64,000 bases of DNA from Orrella daihaiensis (GCF_022811525.1 NZ_CP063982.1:62001-126000); one strand, 5' to 3'. Positions 1-9,195 are shown, counted from the stretch's first letter. The notes: generated from the letters alone by a model not told the origin. Program-made: numbers and translations.

Positions 1-1
1 G

Positions 2-1183
2 GCTGCCATTTATGGTGGCAACGCATCGGGCAAGACCAATTTCTTCAAAGCACTTAATTTCGTCAAAACACTTGTGGTCAAGGGAACCCAACCCGACAGT
101 TACTTGGCAGTTGACGGCTTTCGGTTGGATGAGGTCAGCACCGACCGTCCATCTCACTTTGCCTTGGAGCTTCTCATCGATGACATCATTTATGAGCTGT
201 CCTTTACGGCCAACCGCAAAGTAATCCTCGAAGAAAAGCTGGTGATGATCACAAGTACCAGCGAACGAGTGCTATACGAACGACTAGGTGAAGCCATCCG
301 TTTCGACGCATCATTAAAAAAAGACCAATTTCTGCAATTTGCCTTTAAAGGCACTCGCAGCAATCAGCTGTTCCTGACCAATTCAGTCTCACAGAAAGTT
401 AACAACTTCCGGGGTGTCTACGACTGGTTTAAGGACACACTGGACCTAGTGGCACCAGACTCACGGTTTGAGCCGTTCGAGCAATTCCTAGACGACAGTC
501 ACCCGCTTTACAGCACAATGAATGAACTGCTGCCACAACTGGACACTGGAATCACTCATCTGGGTGGTGAACAAATACCCTTTGAGAATATTGCTCTGCC
601 AGAGGCAATGAAAGTTATGTTGCAAGAAGAAATCAAAGAAGGCATGACGATTCGGCTGATGTCCGACAAAAATGATCGATTCGTCTTTACCCGCAAGAGC
701 GGTGAACTCACCGCCCAAAAACTAGTCACCTTCCACCCTAAAGCCAATGGAGCCCTTGCTAAATTTGAGATCAGGCAAGAGTCCGATGGCTCGCAACGAG
801 TCATCGATTTGCTGCCCGCATTTCTTGAGCTCGCAACGCCCGGGTCAAAGAAGGTGTTCGTGATTGATGAGCTCGATCGCAGTTTGCATACGCTGCTAAC
901 TCGCCGGCTGCTGCAAGCGTATTTGGCAAGTTGCAGTGCCGGTTCAAGGTCACAACTGTTGCTCACCACCCATGATGTACTTCTAATGGATCAAGATTTG
1001 CTTCGTCGCGATGAAATGTGGATTGCCGAACGCAAGTCAGATGGCGCATCAATATTAATGTCATTTGCTGAGTATAAAGATGTGCGCTACGACAAAGATA
1101 TTCGCAAAAGCTACCTGCAAGGCAGGCTAGGTGGTATTCCACAGTTGCTGCTCGGTGAGCATCTTCTAAAAAACACAAAGTAA
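2..1183 (+). CDS. RloA-like AAA ATPase (5' end outside window)
   Basis: This is the C-terminal part of an AAA_15/RloA-type ATPase; the reading frame is open at the left edge, so the true start lies outside. The Walker A motif GGNASGKTN is read in the first codons. Near the end, [14 protein letters not shown] is the Walker B/D-loop segment and [12 protein letters not shown] is the switch region, as in SMC-like ATPases. The gene ends with TAA 22 bp before an rloB-type gene on the same strand, so the two form an operon. RloA/RloB pairs and the related AbiL system are abortive-infection or restriction-linked defence modules; the defence role here is inferred from family and pairing. About 394 residues are visible. 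Confidence 0.85.
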   Translation, partial: AAIYGGNASGKTNFFKALNFVKTLVVKGTQPDSYLAVDGFRLDEVSTDRPSHFALELLIDDIIYELSFTANRKVILEEKLVMITSTSERVLYERLGEAIRFDASLKKDQFLQFAFKGTRSNQLFLTNSVSQKVNNFRGVYDWFKDTLDLVAPDSRFEPFEQFLDDSHPLYSTMNELLPQLDTGITHLGGEQIPFENIALPEAMKVMLQEEIKEGMTIRLMSDKNDRFVFTRKSGELTAQKLVTFHPKANGALAKFEIRQESDGSQRVIDLLPAFLELATPGSKKVFVIDELDRSLHTLLTRRLLQAYLASCSAGSRSQLLLTTHDVLLMDQDLLRRDEMWIAERKSDGASILMSFAEYKDVRYDKDIRKSYLQGRLGGIPQLLLGEHLLKNTK

Positions 1184-1205
1184 ACGCCTGCAAGAGGTTT
1201 ACCGC

Positions 1206-1820
1206 TTGACGACATCACGCAGAAAATTCCAGCGCCCACTTGGTGTGCGACGTTACAAAAAATTATTTGTCATCGCCACAGAAGGCACCAAAACGGAACC
1301 GATCTATTTCCGCATGTTCAATGATGATGCACTTATCGTGCGCATTAATTGCTTGAAAGGAAATGTAGGCAGTGCGCCCCTCAAAGTCTTAAAAAGAATG
1401 ACTGATCACCTACAACGCGAGAACCTCCGGCCCTCAGACCAAGCATGGCTGGTTGTAGACAAAGATCAGTGGACCGAAGACCAGCTAGGTAAGTTACACC
1501 AATGGTCGCTGAAACAGAGGAATTATGGATTTGCATTAAGCAATCCAAAATTTGAATACTGGTTATTGTTGCACTTTGAAGAAGGAATCGGGGTCGCTTC
1601 GTCCCGCGATTGCACGGAACGACTCAAACGCTGGCTGCCAGATTACGATAAAGGGCTAGACACAAGAAAAACTGGCCGTCCACAAATCAACGCAGCGATT
1701 AAGCGGGCCAAAATACGCGATCATCAAACATGCGAAGACTGGCCCAGATCATTCGGACAGACAACGGTTTATCGCCTTGTAGAGAACATCCTGAATACCC
1801 ATGTTGAGCAAGCCGCATAA
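1206..1820 (+). CDS. RloB-family protein, putative TOPRIM-like nuclease partner
   Basis: A 204-aa RloB family protein. The hallmark segments are visible: [13 protein letters not shown] near residue 25, WLVVDKDQW near residue 82 and [14 protein letters not shown] near residue 112. The glutamate in the first motif and the D-x-D in the second resemble the acidic residues of TOPRIM folds, which suggests nucleic-acid cleavage or binding; this is inference. The start is TTG, supported by AAGAGG eight bases upstream and by the family's basic N-terminus just ahead of the first motif. It is the downstream partner of the RloA-like ATPase. Its stop codon directly abuts the stop codon of the convergent glycosyltransferase gene. 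Confidence 0.85.
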   Translation: MTTSRRKFQRPLGVRRYKKLFVIATEGTKTEPIYFRMFNDDALIVRINCLKGNVGSAPLKVLKRMTDHLQRENLRPSDQAWLVVDKDQWTEDQLGKLHQWSLKQRNYGFALSNPKFEYWLLLHFEEGIGVASSRDCTERLKRWLPDYDKGLDTRKTGRPQINAAIKRAKIRDHQTCEDWPRSFGQTTVYRLVENILNTHVEQAA

Positions 1821-3377
1821 TCACCCAGGGGTTTCCAGCACGCGAGCGTAGACCGCCAGCAAAGTCTCTTGTAGGCCTTGCACTGCCCGGGGTAGATCCA
1901 TCAGACTTGAACCTTGCATGCGTGCCCGCAGTCCTGCTCTCATCGATTTCAAGGCCTCGGTATCGCTAGCCAGTTCAGTCGCGATTCGTACATAATCATC
2001 CGCATCCGAAGCAGCCAGTGACTCCAAACCCATCGTTGTCAGGAATGCCCGCGTCTGACGACTAACGACCGAAGTCTGCGGCCAGGTCACTACGGGCACA
2101 CCCATCCAGAGCGCCTCACAACTGGTCAGCCCACCCGTAAAGGGAAAGGGATCAAGTGCGATATCAATATCGCCATATTCCTTCAAGACATCAACATGAA
2201 ACCCTGCACCACGTAGTTCAAGGCGAGACGGATCTATACCTCTGGTCGTAAATGCCGCTCTAATTGATTCACGCAATGCCTCATCATTGAACGTGCGCCA
2301 TTTCAGTACCAAGCGGGCGTCTGGCACCATGGCTAATACCTTTGACCAAACTTCAAATACTTCCGGATTCAATTTAGCGCTGTTGTTAAAGCATCCAAAC
2401 GTGATGTAACCATTTTGCGTAAACGGCAGATCACTGACCTCTTTGGGTGCCCAAGGTACGCTGCCATAATAAAAACGTCCTGATGGCAGTAACTCGATCG
2501 GCTCAACAAAGTGCTGTTTGGTGCCTGATGTGACGTGCCATTGGTCGAGCAACACGGCGTCAATATATTCCAACCCCGTCGTCGCAAAATACCCCAACCA
2601 GCTCACCATCACCGGTGCCGGCCTAAGTGCAAAGGCCGTTAAGCGTGATCCTGCCGTGTGACCAGACAGATCAATCAGAATATCAATCTCATCGTCCTGA
2701 ATCTGCTTGGCAAGCACCGCATCATCCATAGCGGATACATTGCGCCACTGACAGGTTGTTTTGATCAGCTTGCTGACCCAGTCCTCATGGGCTCGGGCGT
2801 GATAGGCAACCACTGGCCAAGTCTTACCCAATTCACGCAGGATGTCTTTGACGAACAACCCAACCGTGTGTTGGCATAGATCAGCTGACACCACGCCGAC
2901 TCGTGGCACGCGGTCAATCAAGGGTTGAACCGGTGGCCGTGGCTGGTGACCACCAGCACGCGCGATCGCCCACTGACCCCAGGCCATCGCTTGCTGGTAG
3001 CGATCGTAATCAGAAGCGTCAGGGTTGTACTGCTCTGCCACCAACGCGTTGCGTCGTAATACTTCGCTATCAGGCCATTGCGCGACCAAGCGTTGATAAA
3101 TCTTGCTCGCCTGCCCATGCTCACCCACATCAGTGGCCACTCGGGCCAACCCCGCCCAAGCTGCCAGGCTCTCGGGCTCTGACTGCAAGACCGCTTCGTA
3201 GTAGTGCCGCGCATGCGTTACAAACCCGTATTCAATACACAGACCTGCCGCTTGCAACAAGATATCTGGAGAAGAGTTGGTCTGGGTCGCCTGCGCCAAC
3301 ATCGATAGCATCTCGGCAGATTGCCCTTGGCGTGCATGCTGCGCAGCGAGAAACAAGGTGTGGGTAGGATCAGACAT
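1821..3377 (-). CDS. TPR / GT41 (SPINDLY, O-GlcNAc-transferase-like) glycosyltransferase
   Basis: A 518-aa protein with TPR-like helices at about residues 5-110 and a GT41 catalytic region from about 155 onward. Diagnostic motifs are DLSGHTAGSR (236-245), FGCFNNSAKLNP (327-338, with the lysine matching the UDP-contacting Lys of OGT) and a conserved DPFPFTGGLTSCEALWMG segment near 409. Family members transfer a sugar from a nucleotide sugar to Ser/Thr of proteins. It is cytoplasmic, with no signal peptide or membrane segment. ATG at 3377 is preferred over the adjacent TTG at 3380. It is divergent from a DUF4214 protein gene, a natural candidate acceptor (inference). Its stop touches the rloB stop, leaving no room for a separate terminator. 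Confidence 0.9.
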   Translation of the reverse strand: MSDPTHTLFLAAQHARQGQSAEMLSMLAQATQTNSSPDILLQAAGLCIEYGFVTHARHYYEAVLQSEPESLAAWAGLARVATDVGEHGQASKIYQRLVAQWPDSEVLRRNALVAEQYNPDASDYDRYQQAMAWGQWAIARAGGHQPRPPVQPLIDRVPRVGVVSADLCQHTVGLFVKDILRELGKTWPVVAYHARAHEDWVSKLIKTTCQWRNVSAMDDAVLAKQIQDDEIDILIDLSGHTAGSRLTAFALRPAPVMVSWLGYFATTGLEYIDAVLLDQWHVTSGTKQHFVEPIELLPSGRFYYGSVPWAPKEVSDLPFTQNGYITFGCFNNSAKLNPEVFEVWSKVLAMVPDARLVLKWRTFNDEALRESIRAAFTTRGIDPSRLELRGAGFHVDVLKEYGDIDIALDPFPFTGGLTSCEALWMGVPVVTWPQTSVVSRQTRAFLTTMGLESLAASDADDYVRIATELASDTEALKSMRAGLRARMQGSSLMDLPRAVQGLQETLLAVYARVLETPG

Positions 3378-3473
3378 CAACGATGGTATTCCACAAGACT
3401 AGACGCGACAGTGACCTTACCTAAGCGATATTAGCGTTAACTAACTTTTTGTGAGTGTGAAAACTGTAGGCAA

Positions 3474-3493
3474 TTGCAAGGTTTTGCAAGGTT
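3474..3493. repeat. Perfect 10-bp tandem duplication TTGCAAGGTT x2
   Basis: TTGCAAGGTT occurs twice head to tail, 50 bp upstream of the DUF4214 gene start and between it and the divergent GT41 gene. It could be a regulator-binding site or a slippage product. No convincing -35/-10 pair with normal spacing was found around it. Confidence 0.6.
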
Positions 3494-3542
3494 AGCGCAG
3501 TATGGTTTGTTTTTTAGCATCAAAACTTCCAAAGGCACTCTC

Positions 3543-5573
3543 ATGGCTATTGTCTACACCCAACTGGCTGACCCCCTACTCAATTACCTGAGTTCCGTAG
3601 AAGCAGACACCAGCGGTACATCGGCTAGCCTGAGTAACAACTTGGCACTATCAGCTGATTACTTCAACAGCCAGCCACAGATACTGACAGCTAACTTCGG
3701 GTTTGATGGTTACATGGGCGTACCAGGTTTGCTTGGCACGGGCACCAACGCCCAAACCGCCGCCTATCAGTACGGCGTCTCTTATGAAGCCATTGATCCG
3801 GCACTCGGTGCGCCAGCCCGTGCCTATTACTCAGCGGTCGGGTCAGCTGCGTTTTTAGCGACCTACGGTGTGCCCGCCAATTTGCTAGATACGATTCCTG
3901 TGGTGTTTAGCCATCCCGTGTTGGGCACATCACTGAATCCCGAGGATTTCAGGATTGAACTGAACACCGGTGAGTTTGTCACCCCGATAGCGGCTAGTTT
4001 CTTGCCAAACGTTGAGTTTAACGAACGCCAGACTGTTGTCATTACCGGTGATTGGGGTAATCGCTTGCAACCGAGTGATCCAGACGCCCTGTATCCGGTC
4101 AGTGTCAGCATCGTTGATGATGGCACCCCTTTGCAACTGATCACCAAGTCAGGGCTGGTTTCAGCCGTCGGGTTCACCGTGGCAAGCGCCAACCCCTACG
4201 TACAAGGCAATGGTCCCAGAATATTGTCAGCAAAACTTGATGCCTACACTGATCTTGGCGAAGGCGCGCCGGCCTGGTTAACTGCATCAACCACCAACAG
4301 TGGCTCTGATCTCTATGGCGATCAAGCCATGTATCGGTTGCGCATCTATACCAGTGCTGGATTCTCGCCTGACGGTATTGCCAGCCTCACGCCTGATGAC
4401 TACTCGAAGTTCTTTCAGATGAAGGCACTTGATCAGAACGGCAACGAAATCATGTTGCTGGAATCTGGTGTGGATTACACCATCGCGGGTTACGGTACGG
4501 TCCGAATCCTCGGTATTGCCGATACCGGCCCGGCACAAGACACCTATAACGCTGCGTACGTGGAAGACCACGACAACCAGTACGACATTATCTTAAGTGG
4601 CGATGCGGCAGCCATTGCGCAACTGCAAACCATACGCATGCCGTCTAGCGGTGACTACTCACCGGTGTACAACCCCGGCGGTCCAGGTAATGACCCTGAG
4701 AACAACCCACCCGTGCCGTTTACGGTACCAAGCTCGGATCAGACGGTAGCCATTACGCATGATTTTGACGATGGCGCATTCGTCTCGTATGTCGAAGTCG
4801 ATGGGCCTGTGGTCCGTAACACCTTGACTGGCCAACCCATCGGTGCCGACTGGGGTTTGGCTGTCGATGATCTGAGCACTGGCCATCAAATCCATCAGTA
4901 CATCGATCCAGATGGCAAGATTTTTTATGCGTCGTTTGAAGTGAGCCCGATCTACGACATCCGTCTCACAGATAGCAACCCCAGCACCAACTCTAGAGTG
5001 ACCGATGATCAAATATTTGGGTCAGATGCCATCAACACCGTCACATTTGCGGGCAGCTTTGACCAATATGTCAGAGCCGGTAACTTACAAACGCTGTCCT
5101 CTGAAGACCAGGTGCCACTGCGTGATGCCGATGACAACTTGTTCGATGTCGAGCGTCTGATCTACACCGATACAGGGTTCGCATTGGACATTGAAGGCAA
5201 CGCAGGGTTTGCGTATAGCTTGTACGGTGCCTTTGATCGTGCCCCTGATGTCGATGGCCTTGGATACTGGATCGCCAAGTTTGACCAAGGTGCAAGTCTG
5301 ACCGACGTCGCGGCTGGCTTTATCGATAGCGCCGAATTCACGGCAGACTATGGCTCATCACCTACTAATACCAGCTACGTTGAAGATCTCTATCAGAACT
5401 TCTTTAACCGGCAAGCTGAAACTGAAGGTCTTGAGTTCTGGGTTGGTCTACTCGATGCAGGTCTACTCGATCAGGCTGATGTGATGGCGGGCTTTTCTCG
5501 GTCGGCGGAGTATCAAGCCATCATCGCCCCCGATATTGATAGCGGGATTCAGTACCAGATGTGGGTGGGATAG
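3543..5573 (+). CDS. Large protein of unknown function with C-terminal DUF4214 domain
   Basis: A 676-aa protein without an N-terminal signal peptide. Residues 1 to about 540 are unrecognised: acidic, rich in Asp/Gly/Asn/Thr and probably beta-rich. From about residue 545 there are DUF4214 repeats, seen as LYGAFDRAPDVDGLGYW, FIDSAEFTADYG and LYQNFFNRQAETEGLEFW. DUF4214 is found in RTX and S-layer-type proteins thought to leave the cell by type I secretion; here it is C-terminal, whereas in the two other DUF4214 genes of the window it is N-terminal. ATG 3543 was chosen over the upstream TTG because AAAGG precedes it and because MAIVYTQLADPLL is a plausible N-terminus. No type I secretion genes are visible in the window. 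Confidence 0.8.
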   Translation: MAIVYTQLADPLLNYLSSVEADTSGTSASLSNNLALSADYFNSQPQILTANFGFDGYMGVPGLLGTGTNAQTAAYQYGVSYEAIDPALGAPARAYYSAVGSAAFLATYGVPANLLDTIPVVFSHPVLGTSLNPEDFRIELNTGEFVTPIAASFLPNVEFNERQTVVITGDWGNRLQPSDPDALYPVSVSIVDDGTPLQLITKSGLVSAVGFTVASANPYVQGNGPRILSAKLDAYTDLGEGAPAWLTASTTNSGSDLYGDQAMYRLRIYTSAGFSPDGIASLTPDDYSKFFQMKALDQNGNEIMLLESGVDYTIAGYGTVRILGIADTGPAQDTYNAAYVEDHDNQYDIILSGDAAAIAQLQTIRMPSSGDYSPVYNPGGPGNDPENNPPVPFTVPSSDQTVAITHDFDDGAFVSYVEVDGPVVRNTLTGQPIGADWGLAVDDLSTGHQIHQYIDPDGKIFYASFEVSPIYDIRLTDSNPSTNSRVTDDQIFGSDAINTVTFAGSFDQYVRAGNLQTLSSEDQVPLRDADDNLFDVERLIYTDTGFALDIEGNAGFAYSLYGAFDRAPDVDGLGYWIAKFDQGASLTDVAAGFIDSAEFTADYGSSPTNTSYVEDLYQNFFNRQAETEGLEFWVGLLDAGLLDQADVMAGFSRSAEYQAIIAPDIDSGIQYQMWVG

Positions 5574-5800
5574 GCTCAAAGATTATCGATTTAAAGATAG
5601 TCGATGACATGCGAGCGGTTCGCTTGCGATCCGAAGAACGAGATTTTGCGTCTCAGATTCCGAATGGGATGGTCGGCGCTGTTCTGACTGCATGTCCGAA
5701 ATGCTTATACAAATTTCGGACAAGAATTAAAAATTTTTACACCCTCAATCAGTGCCACACCAGCACGCAGAACGAGCAGCTCATCAATTGACCGTCAGGC
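5574..5800. other. Intergenic region, no gene supported
   Basis: This lies between the DUF4214 gene and the HEPN-like remnant. A weak hairpin GCGAGCG-gtt-CGCTTGC near 5610 (one G-U pair) has no T-tract. A 76-codon open frame starting inside the preceding gene shows no recognisable features and was not called. Confidence 0.5.
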
Positions 5801-6052
5801 TTATTCTGGCGGCTTAGGCAAGTGCTTGCGCCACGCGAGTCGCCACAGAGCCGCCAAACACAGTGCGTGCGCAGCGTTGTATGCAAGGTCAAATCGACTC
5901 TCGAGCGCTAACGTCAAGTTAGTAGCATCTCGCAGTCTAGCTAGTCCAGATCCAATCAAACCGGTGATTTCACTCTGATCGAGCGACTCCTGGCGCAATG
6001 GTTTGCCAGGGCCCAAGAGGTTTTCAAGTGAGGATATCTGCTTCACTACCAT
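5801..6052 (-). CDS. Short HEPN-like protein, probably C-terminally truncated
   Basis: An 83-aa protein (ATG 6052; a TTG at 6076 would add eight residues). The segment ESRFDLAYNAAHALCLAALWR resembles the helix of small HEPN-domain proteins that normally continue with a tyrosine/histidine-rich second half. Here the frame stops soon after WRKHLPKPPE, so the domain looks incomplete. The HEPN R-x4-6-H catalytic motif is not present. No nucleotidyltransferase partner is adjacent. It may be a remnant of a HEPN/MNT toxin-antitoxin module. The family assignment is by pattern only and could be wrong. Confidence 0.4.
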   Translation of the reverse strand: MVVKQISSLENLLGPGKPLRQESLDQSEITGLIGSGLARLRDATNLTLALESRFDLAYNAAHALCLAALWRLAWRKHLPKPPE

Positions 6053-6092
6053 TAATCCAGATCTTCGGTTGCGCAAGGCCGAAAGTTTTTTG

Positions 6093-6113
6093 AAATACCC
6101 ATATTGGGTATTT
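6093..6113. promoter_or_regulatory. 21-bp perfect inverted repeat (9-bp arms), putative operator
   Basis: AAATACCCA-TAT-TGGGTATTT is a perfect palindrome with 9-bp arms and a 3-bp centre. It lies about 40 bp upstream of the HEPN-like ORF and just beyond the 3' end of the gntR gene, a suitable place for an operator of the small ORF. Confidence 0.5.
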
Positions 6114-6176
6114 ACAGCTGCGATCTGAGCTCGTCTTCCCTTTGGTCATCACACCGGCATGCGCTCGAGTGATGGG

Positions 6177-6995
6177 CTAACTCGATGCCCAGACCGTCCC
6201 ATCAGCCGACTGTGTGCGCACCAAATCGATGCCGTAGTGATAGACATCGGGTCGATATTGCACCGAGATAAATTCAACTGGCTTGTCATGCACATCAAAG
6301 ACTAGGCGCTCTGACAGCAGCAGTGCCGTGTTGTGTTCCACATGGAGCGATTTAGCGACTTCGCGGTTTGCTGGTACCGCTGAAATCAACTGTTGTGCAC
6401 GCCCTATACGAAACCCGGCTTCTTCCAGCAAGGTCAATAGTGCTTTACTGGACATTCTCTTGACATCGATTTTCTTGGCCACTGACTGCGGTATGTACGT
6501 CACCGCATAAGAAAACGGTACCTCACCGAGATAACGCACACGCACCGTCCAAAGTACCTTTTGAGCGGGCTTGATTTGCAACTTGGCAGCAATCTCGGCA
6601 CTGGCTGGCACATATTCACTGGCCAGCAATTGCACCGAGGTCTCAAGTCCCATGCGGCGATTGTTTTCGACGAGGCCTTCCACGGTGGCCACCACACTGG
6701 TTTGTGGTTTGTAGGCAGTCACGGTAGAGACCTTGCCTTGCTGCCGTTGAATCAGTCCACGCGCCGCAAGCTCCTGCAGTGCTCGACGTATGGTGACGCG
6801 TGAAACTTGTAACGACTGTTCTAGCTGGTGTTCACTGGGAAACACTGATCCGCGTTCAAATGTGCCATCCAGAATCCGGTCACGCAGGTGATTAAAAATC
6901 TGGTGATACAGCGGTTGCGCAAGCGAATTGTCGACGCGGAATTTTCGCCAATCGTTTTTTACATCTGGTGTCAGTCGTTGCTTACCACGTCGCAT
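6177..6995 (-). CDS. GntR-family transcriptional regulator with UTRA domain (HutC subfamily)
   Basis: A 272-aa regulator. A winged helix occupies about residues 22-92, including PLYHQIFNHLRDRILDG, FPSEHQLEQSLQVSRVTIRRAL and ELAARGLIQRQQGKVSTV. A UTRA effector domain follows (about 115-260), with the typical segment VRYLGEVPFSYAVTYIP and the ending PVEFISVQYRPDVYHYGIDL. It starts at ATG 6995 and is divergent from a catabolic/transport operon, which it most likely controls by responding to the operon's substrate or an intermediate. Two palindromes in the intervening 226 bp are candidate operators. Confidence 0.9.
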   Translation of the reverse strand: MRRGKQRLTPDVKNDWRKFRVDNSLAQPLYHQIFNHLRDRILDGTFERGSVFPSEHQLEQSLQVSRVTIRRALQELAARGLIQRQQGKVSTVTAYKPQTSVVATVEGLVENNRRMGLETSVQLLASEYVPASAEIAAKLQIKPAQKVLWTVRVRYLGEVPFSYAVTYIPQSVAKKIDVKRMSSKALLTLLEEAGFRIGRAQQLISAVPANREVAKSLHVEHNTALLLSERLVFDVHDKPVEFISVQYRPDVYHYGIDLVRTQSADGTVWASS

Positions 6996-7089
6996 ATATA
7001 AGTCCTGTCCAGACCAAATCGATCAACCATACAGCCCGGCATCATAGCGTTAGCTAAGCTGTTTGTAACCAGGCAAGTGATTACAGAGC

Positions 7090-7100
7090 TTGGTCACCAA
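7090..7100. promoter_or_regulatory. Palindrome TTGGTCACCAA, candidate GntR operator
   Basis: TTGGT-C-ACCAA has 5-bp arms about one base apart, reminiscent of the TGGT..ACCA core recognised by several GntR proteins. It lies between the gntR and isocitrate-lyase-family genes. Confidence 0.35.
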
Positions 7101-7137
7101 AGATCACCCACAAAAAATACTTGCATGGCGATGTTTT

Positions 7138-7153
7138 ACTTGTTACAACAAGT
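7138..7153. promoter_or_regulatory. Palindrome ACTTGTTACAACAAGT, candidate GntR operator
   Basis: ACTTGTT-AC-AACAAGT has perfect 7-bp arms, 69 bp upstream of the start of the transport/catabolic operon. HutC-type regulators bind short palindromes of this size, and the location suits repression of the operon. Confidence 0.5.
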
Positions 7154-7221
7154 TAGAACAAGGGGTCGGCTCGACTGACTGACTCCGTAAAAAGAACCAT
7201 CTCATTTTCCGGGGACGTAGC

Positions 7222-8130
7222 ATGGCCGATCATTCGACCTACCCTGTCGGGTTACGACATAGCCCAGACAAACACCAACGCCTGCGCCAGGCGCTAAGCA
7301 ACCCATCTATCCTGATGGCACCCGGCTGCTTTGACTGTATTACGGCCAAACTGGTAGCCAACGCTGGCTTTAGTGCTGGATACATCACGGGCTCTGGCGT
7401 ATCGATGAGTGCGCTTGGCGCGCCCGACATGGGCGTGATCTCATTTGCTGAAGTATTGGAGCGCGCCATGCGCATCGCCGACAGCGTTGATATTCCGCTG
7501 ATCTGTGATGCGGATACCGGCTACGGCGGACCAATCAACCTGATTCGCACCGTGCGAGACTTGGAGCGCGCCGGAGTAAGCGGTATCCAGATTGAAGATC
7601 AGGCCTGGCCGAAGAAGTGTGGCCATGAGCCTGGCCGCAAAATCGTGGATACTGACGAAATGGTCGGTCGAATCAAAGCAGCAGTCGATGCCCGCCATGA
7701 TGATGACTTGGTCATCATCGCGCGTACCGATGCGCGTACAACCGAAGGCATTGAACGCGCCATTGAGCGCGCACAGCGTTACCACGAAGCCGGTGCTGAC
7801 GTGCTGTTTGTAGAGTCCCCCGAAAGCGAAGCCGAGATGCGTCTGATTAACCAATCACTGACCGCACCGACACTGGCCAACATGGTCGAGGGCGGTCGCA
7901 CGCCAGTGCTGCCAGCTACCGAGCTTGAAGGCATTGGTTACGCATTAGCGATCTACCCCAACTCTCTGACACGCATGATCGCCCATCAAGGGGCCGCGAT
8001 GCTTCAGGTCCTTAAGCAAAGCGGTGCCACAGCGGGCTTTGCGGATCGCATGGTGAATCACCGCGGCCTTTGGGATCTGTTTGACTACCCAACATGGACT
8101 GAACTGGAAAATCGGTTCAGTAAGACCTGA
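7222..8130 (+). CDS. Isocitrate lyase / PEP mutase superfamily carbon-carbon lyase
   Basis: A 302-aa TIM-barrel enzyme of the isocitrate lyase/2-methylisocitrate lyase superfamily. DADTGYGG near residue 96 carries the metal-binding aspartates. KKCGH at 131-135 is the catalytic-cysteine signature shared with PrpB and 2,3-dimethylmalate lyase and absent from oxaloacetate decarboxylase relatives. The ENPV-type region appears as ESPESEAEM. It probably cleaves a 2-hydroxydicarboxylate into a 2-oxoacid and a shorter acid; the exact substrate cannot be told. GGGGACG precedes the ATG. It is the first gene of an operon with a TAXI-type importer and an isochorismatase-family hydrolase, so the substrate is probably derived from the imported acid. 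Confidence 0.85.
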   Translation: MADHSTYPVGLRHSPDKHQRLRQALSNPSILMAPGCFDCITAKLVANAGFSAGYITGSGVSMSALGAPDMGVISFAEVLERAMRIADSVDIPLICDADTGYGGPINLIRTVRDLERAGVSGIQIEDQAWPKKCGHEPGRKIVDTDEMVGRIKAAVDARHDDDLVIIARTDARTTEGIERAIERAQRYHEAGADVLFVESPESEAEMRLINQSLTAPTLANMVEGGRTPVLPATELEGIGYALAIYPNSLTRMIAHQGAAMLQVLKQSGATAGFADRMVNHRGLWDLFDYPTWTELENRFSKT

Positions 8131-8181
8131 TGCAGTTTTTTGTGTGACATCGACAGCTGGACTTGTGAGGAGGTAACAAAC

Positions 8182-9195
8182 ATGAAGCTATTTGAACGGA
8201 AGTTGTTTAAGCAGCAAGCCGCACCCCTGTTGGCCGCGTTCGGCGTGGCATGTGCGCTGACTTTGGGCGGGACTGATGCGCAAGCGCAATCCAAGCAGCT
8301 CTCGATCGGTGCAACTAGTCAGGCATCCTCTTTGTATGCCTACCACGTAGCAGTTGCTCAATTACTCAATGAGAAGCTGCCTGGCGTAAACATCACCGTG
8401 GTGGAAACTGGCGGCGGTCTAGACAACATGCGTCGTTTAAGCCAAGGTCAAGTCGATTGGGGCATGATGGCTGAGCCAGATCTGTTTGAGTACTACAAAG
8501 GCTTGGGGCCATTCGAAGGCAAACCCAATCCGAATTTCAGAACCTTCTGGCTGACAACTGCCTTGGCGTATTTCCCAGTGGTGGGTGCCGACTCTGGCAT
8601 TAACTCAATTGCAGATCTGAATGGCAAGCAATTCAATGGCGGCGGTCGCGGTTCCGGTACGGAACGGGCCACTGTTGAAGCGTTTGACGCATTGGGCATC
8701 AAACCCGATTGGTTTAGAACTGGCATGGGTGATGCCGTCACTGCATTTAAGGACCGTCGCATCGTCGGTTTTACCAAAGCCGGACCACCAGCTTCACCCG
8801 ATAGCGCCATTCTCGATGCACAAACGGCCCGACCCATCAAGATCCTGAACTGGACCGATGCAGAGATGGCCAAAGTCAAACAAGCCTATCCGCACTTTGA
8901 CTTCATGGCAGTGCCTGATACCCCCTATAAAACCGGCCCGATGAATTTACGGGTGGTCTTTATCACCATGGGCACCACCACTGACATGAGCGAGCAACAA
9001 GCCTACGATATCTTTAAAACCATCGTCAACAACGTTGACACGGTTGCTCAGTCGTATCCAGCGGTCAAAGGACTCGATATCGCCAAGCAAACCATTGAGC
9101 GGGCGCAAACACCATTGCATCCCGGCGTAGTGCGCTACTTCCGTGAAAACGGTGTTGCTGTACCCGATCGTCTGATCCCCCCCGAGATGAAGTAA
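8182..9195 (+). CDS. TAXI-family TRAP transporter solute-binding protein
   Basis: A 337-aa periplasmic binding protein. It has a clear Sec signal peptide at residues 1 to about 32, with basic MKLFERKLFK, a hydrophobic core and a likely cut after AQA. The mature protein starts SKQLSIGATSQASSLYAYHVA and has GGGLDNMRRLSQGQVDWGM, typical of the TAXI (TRAP-associated extracytoplasmic immunogenic) family. The start at 8182 is set by an excellent ribosome site, GAGGAGGT, seven bases upstream; longer frames would bury the signal peptide. It captures an organic acid for the fused permease encoded next. A strong hairpin follows the gene. Confidence 0.93.
   Translation: MKLFERKLFKQQAAPLLAAFGVACALTLGGTDAQAQSKQLSIGATSQASSLYAYHVAVAQLLNEKLPGVNITVVETGGGLDNMRRLSQGQVDWGMMAEPDLFEYYKGLGPFEGKPNPNFRTFWLTTALAYFPVVGADSGINSIADLNGKQFNGGGRGSGTERATVEAFDALGIKPDWFRTGMGDAVTAFKDRRIVGFTKAGPPASPDSAILDAQTARPIKILNWTDAEMAKVKQAYPHFDFMAVPDTPYKTGPMNLRVVFITMGTTTDMSEQQAYDIFKTIVNNVDTVAQSYPAVKGLDIAKQTIERAQTPLHPGVVRYFRENGVAVPDRLIPPEMK

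Noticed and set aside
5561..5791. 76-codon + frame after the DUF4214 gene
   Set aside because: It overlaps the preceding gene, lacks a ribosome site and shows no recognisable domain.
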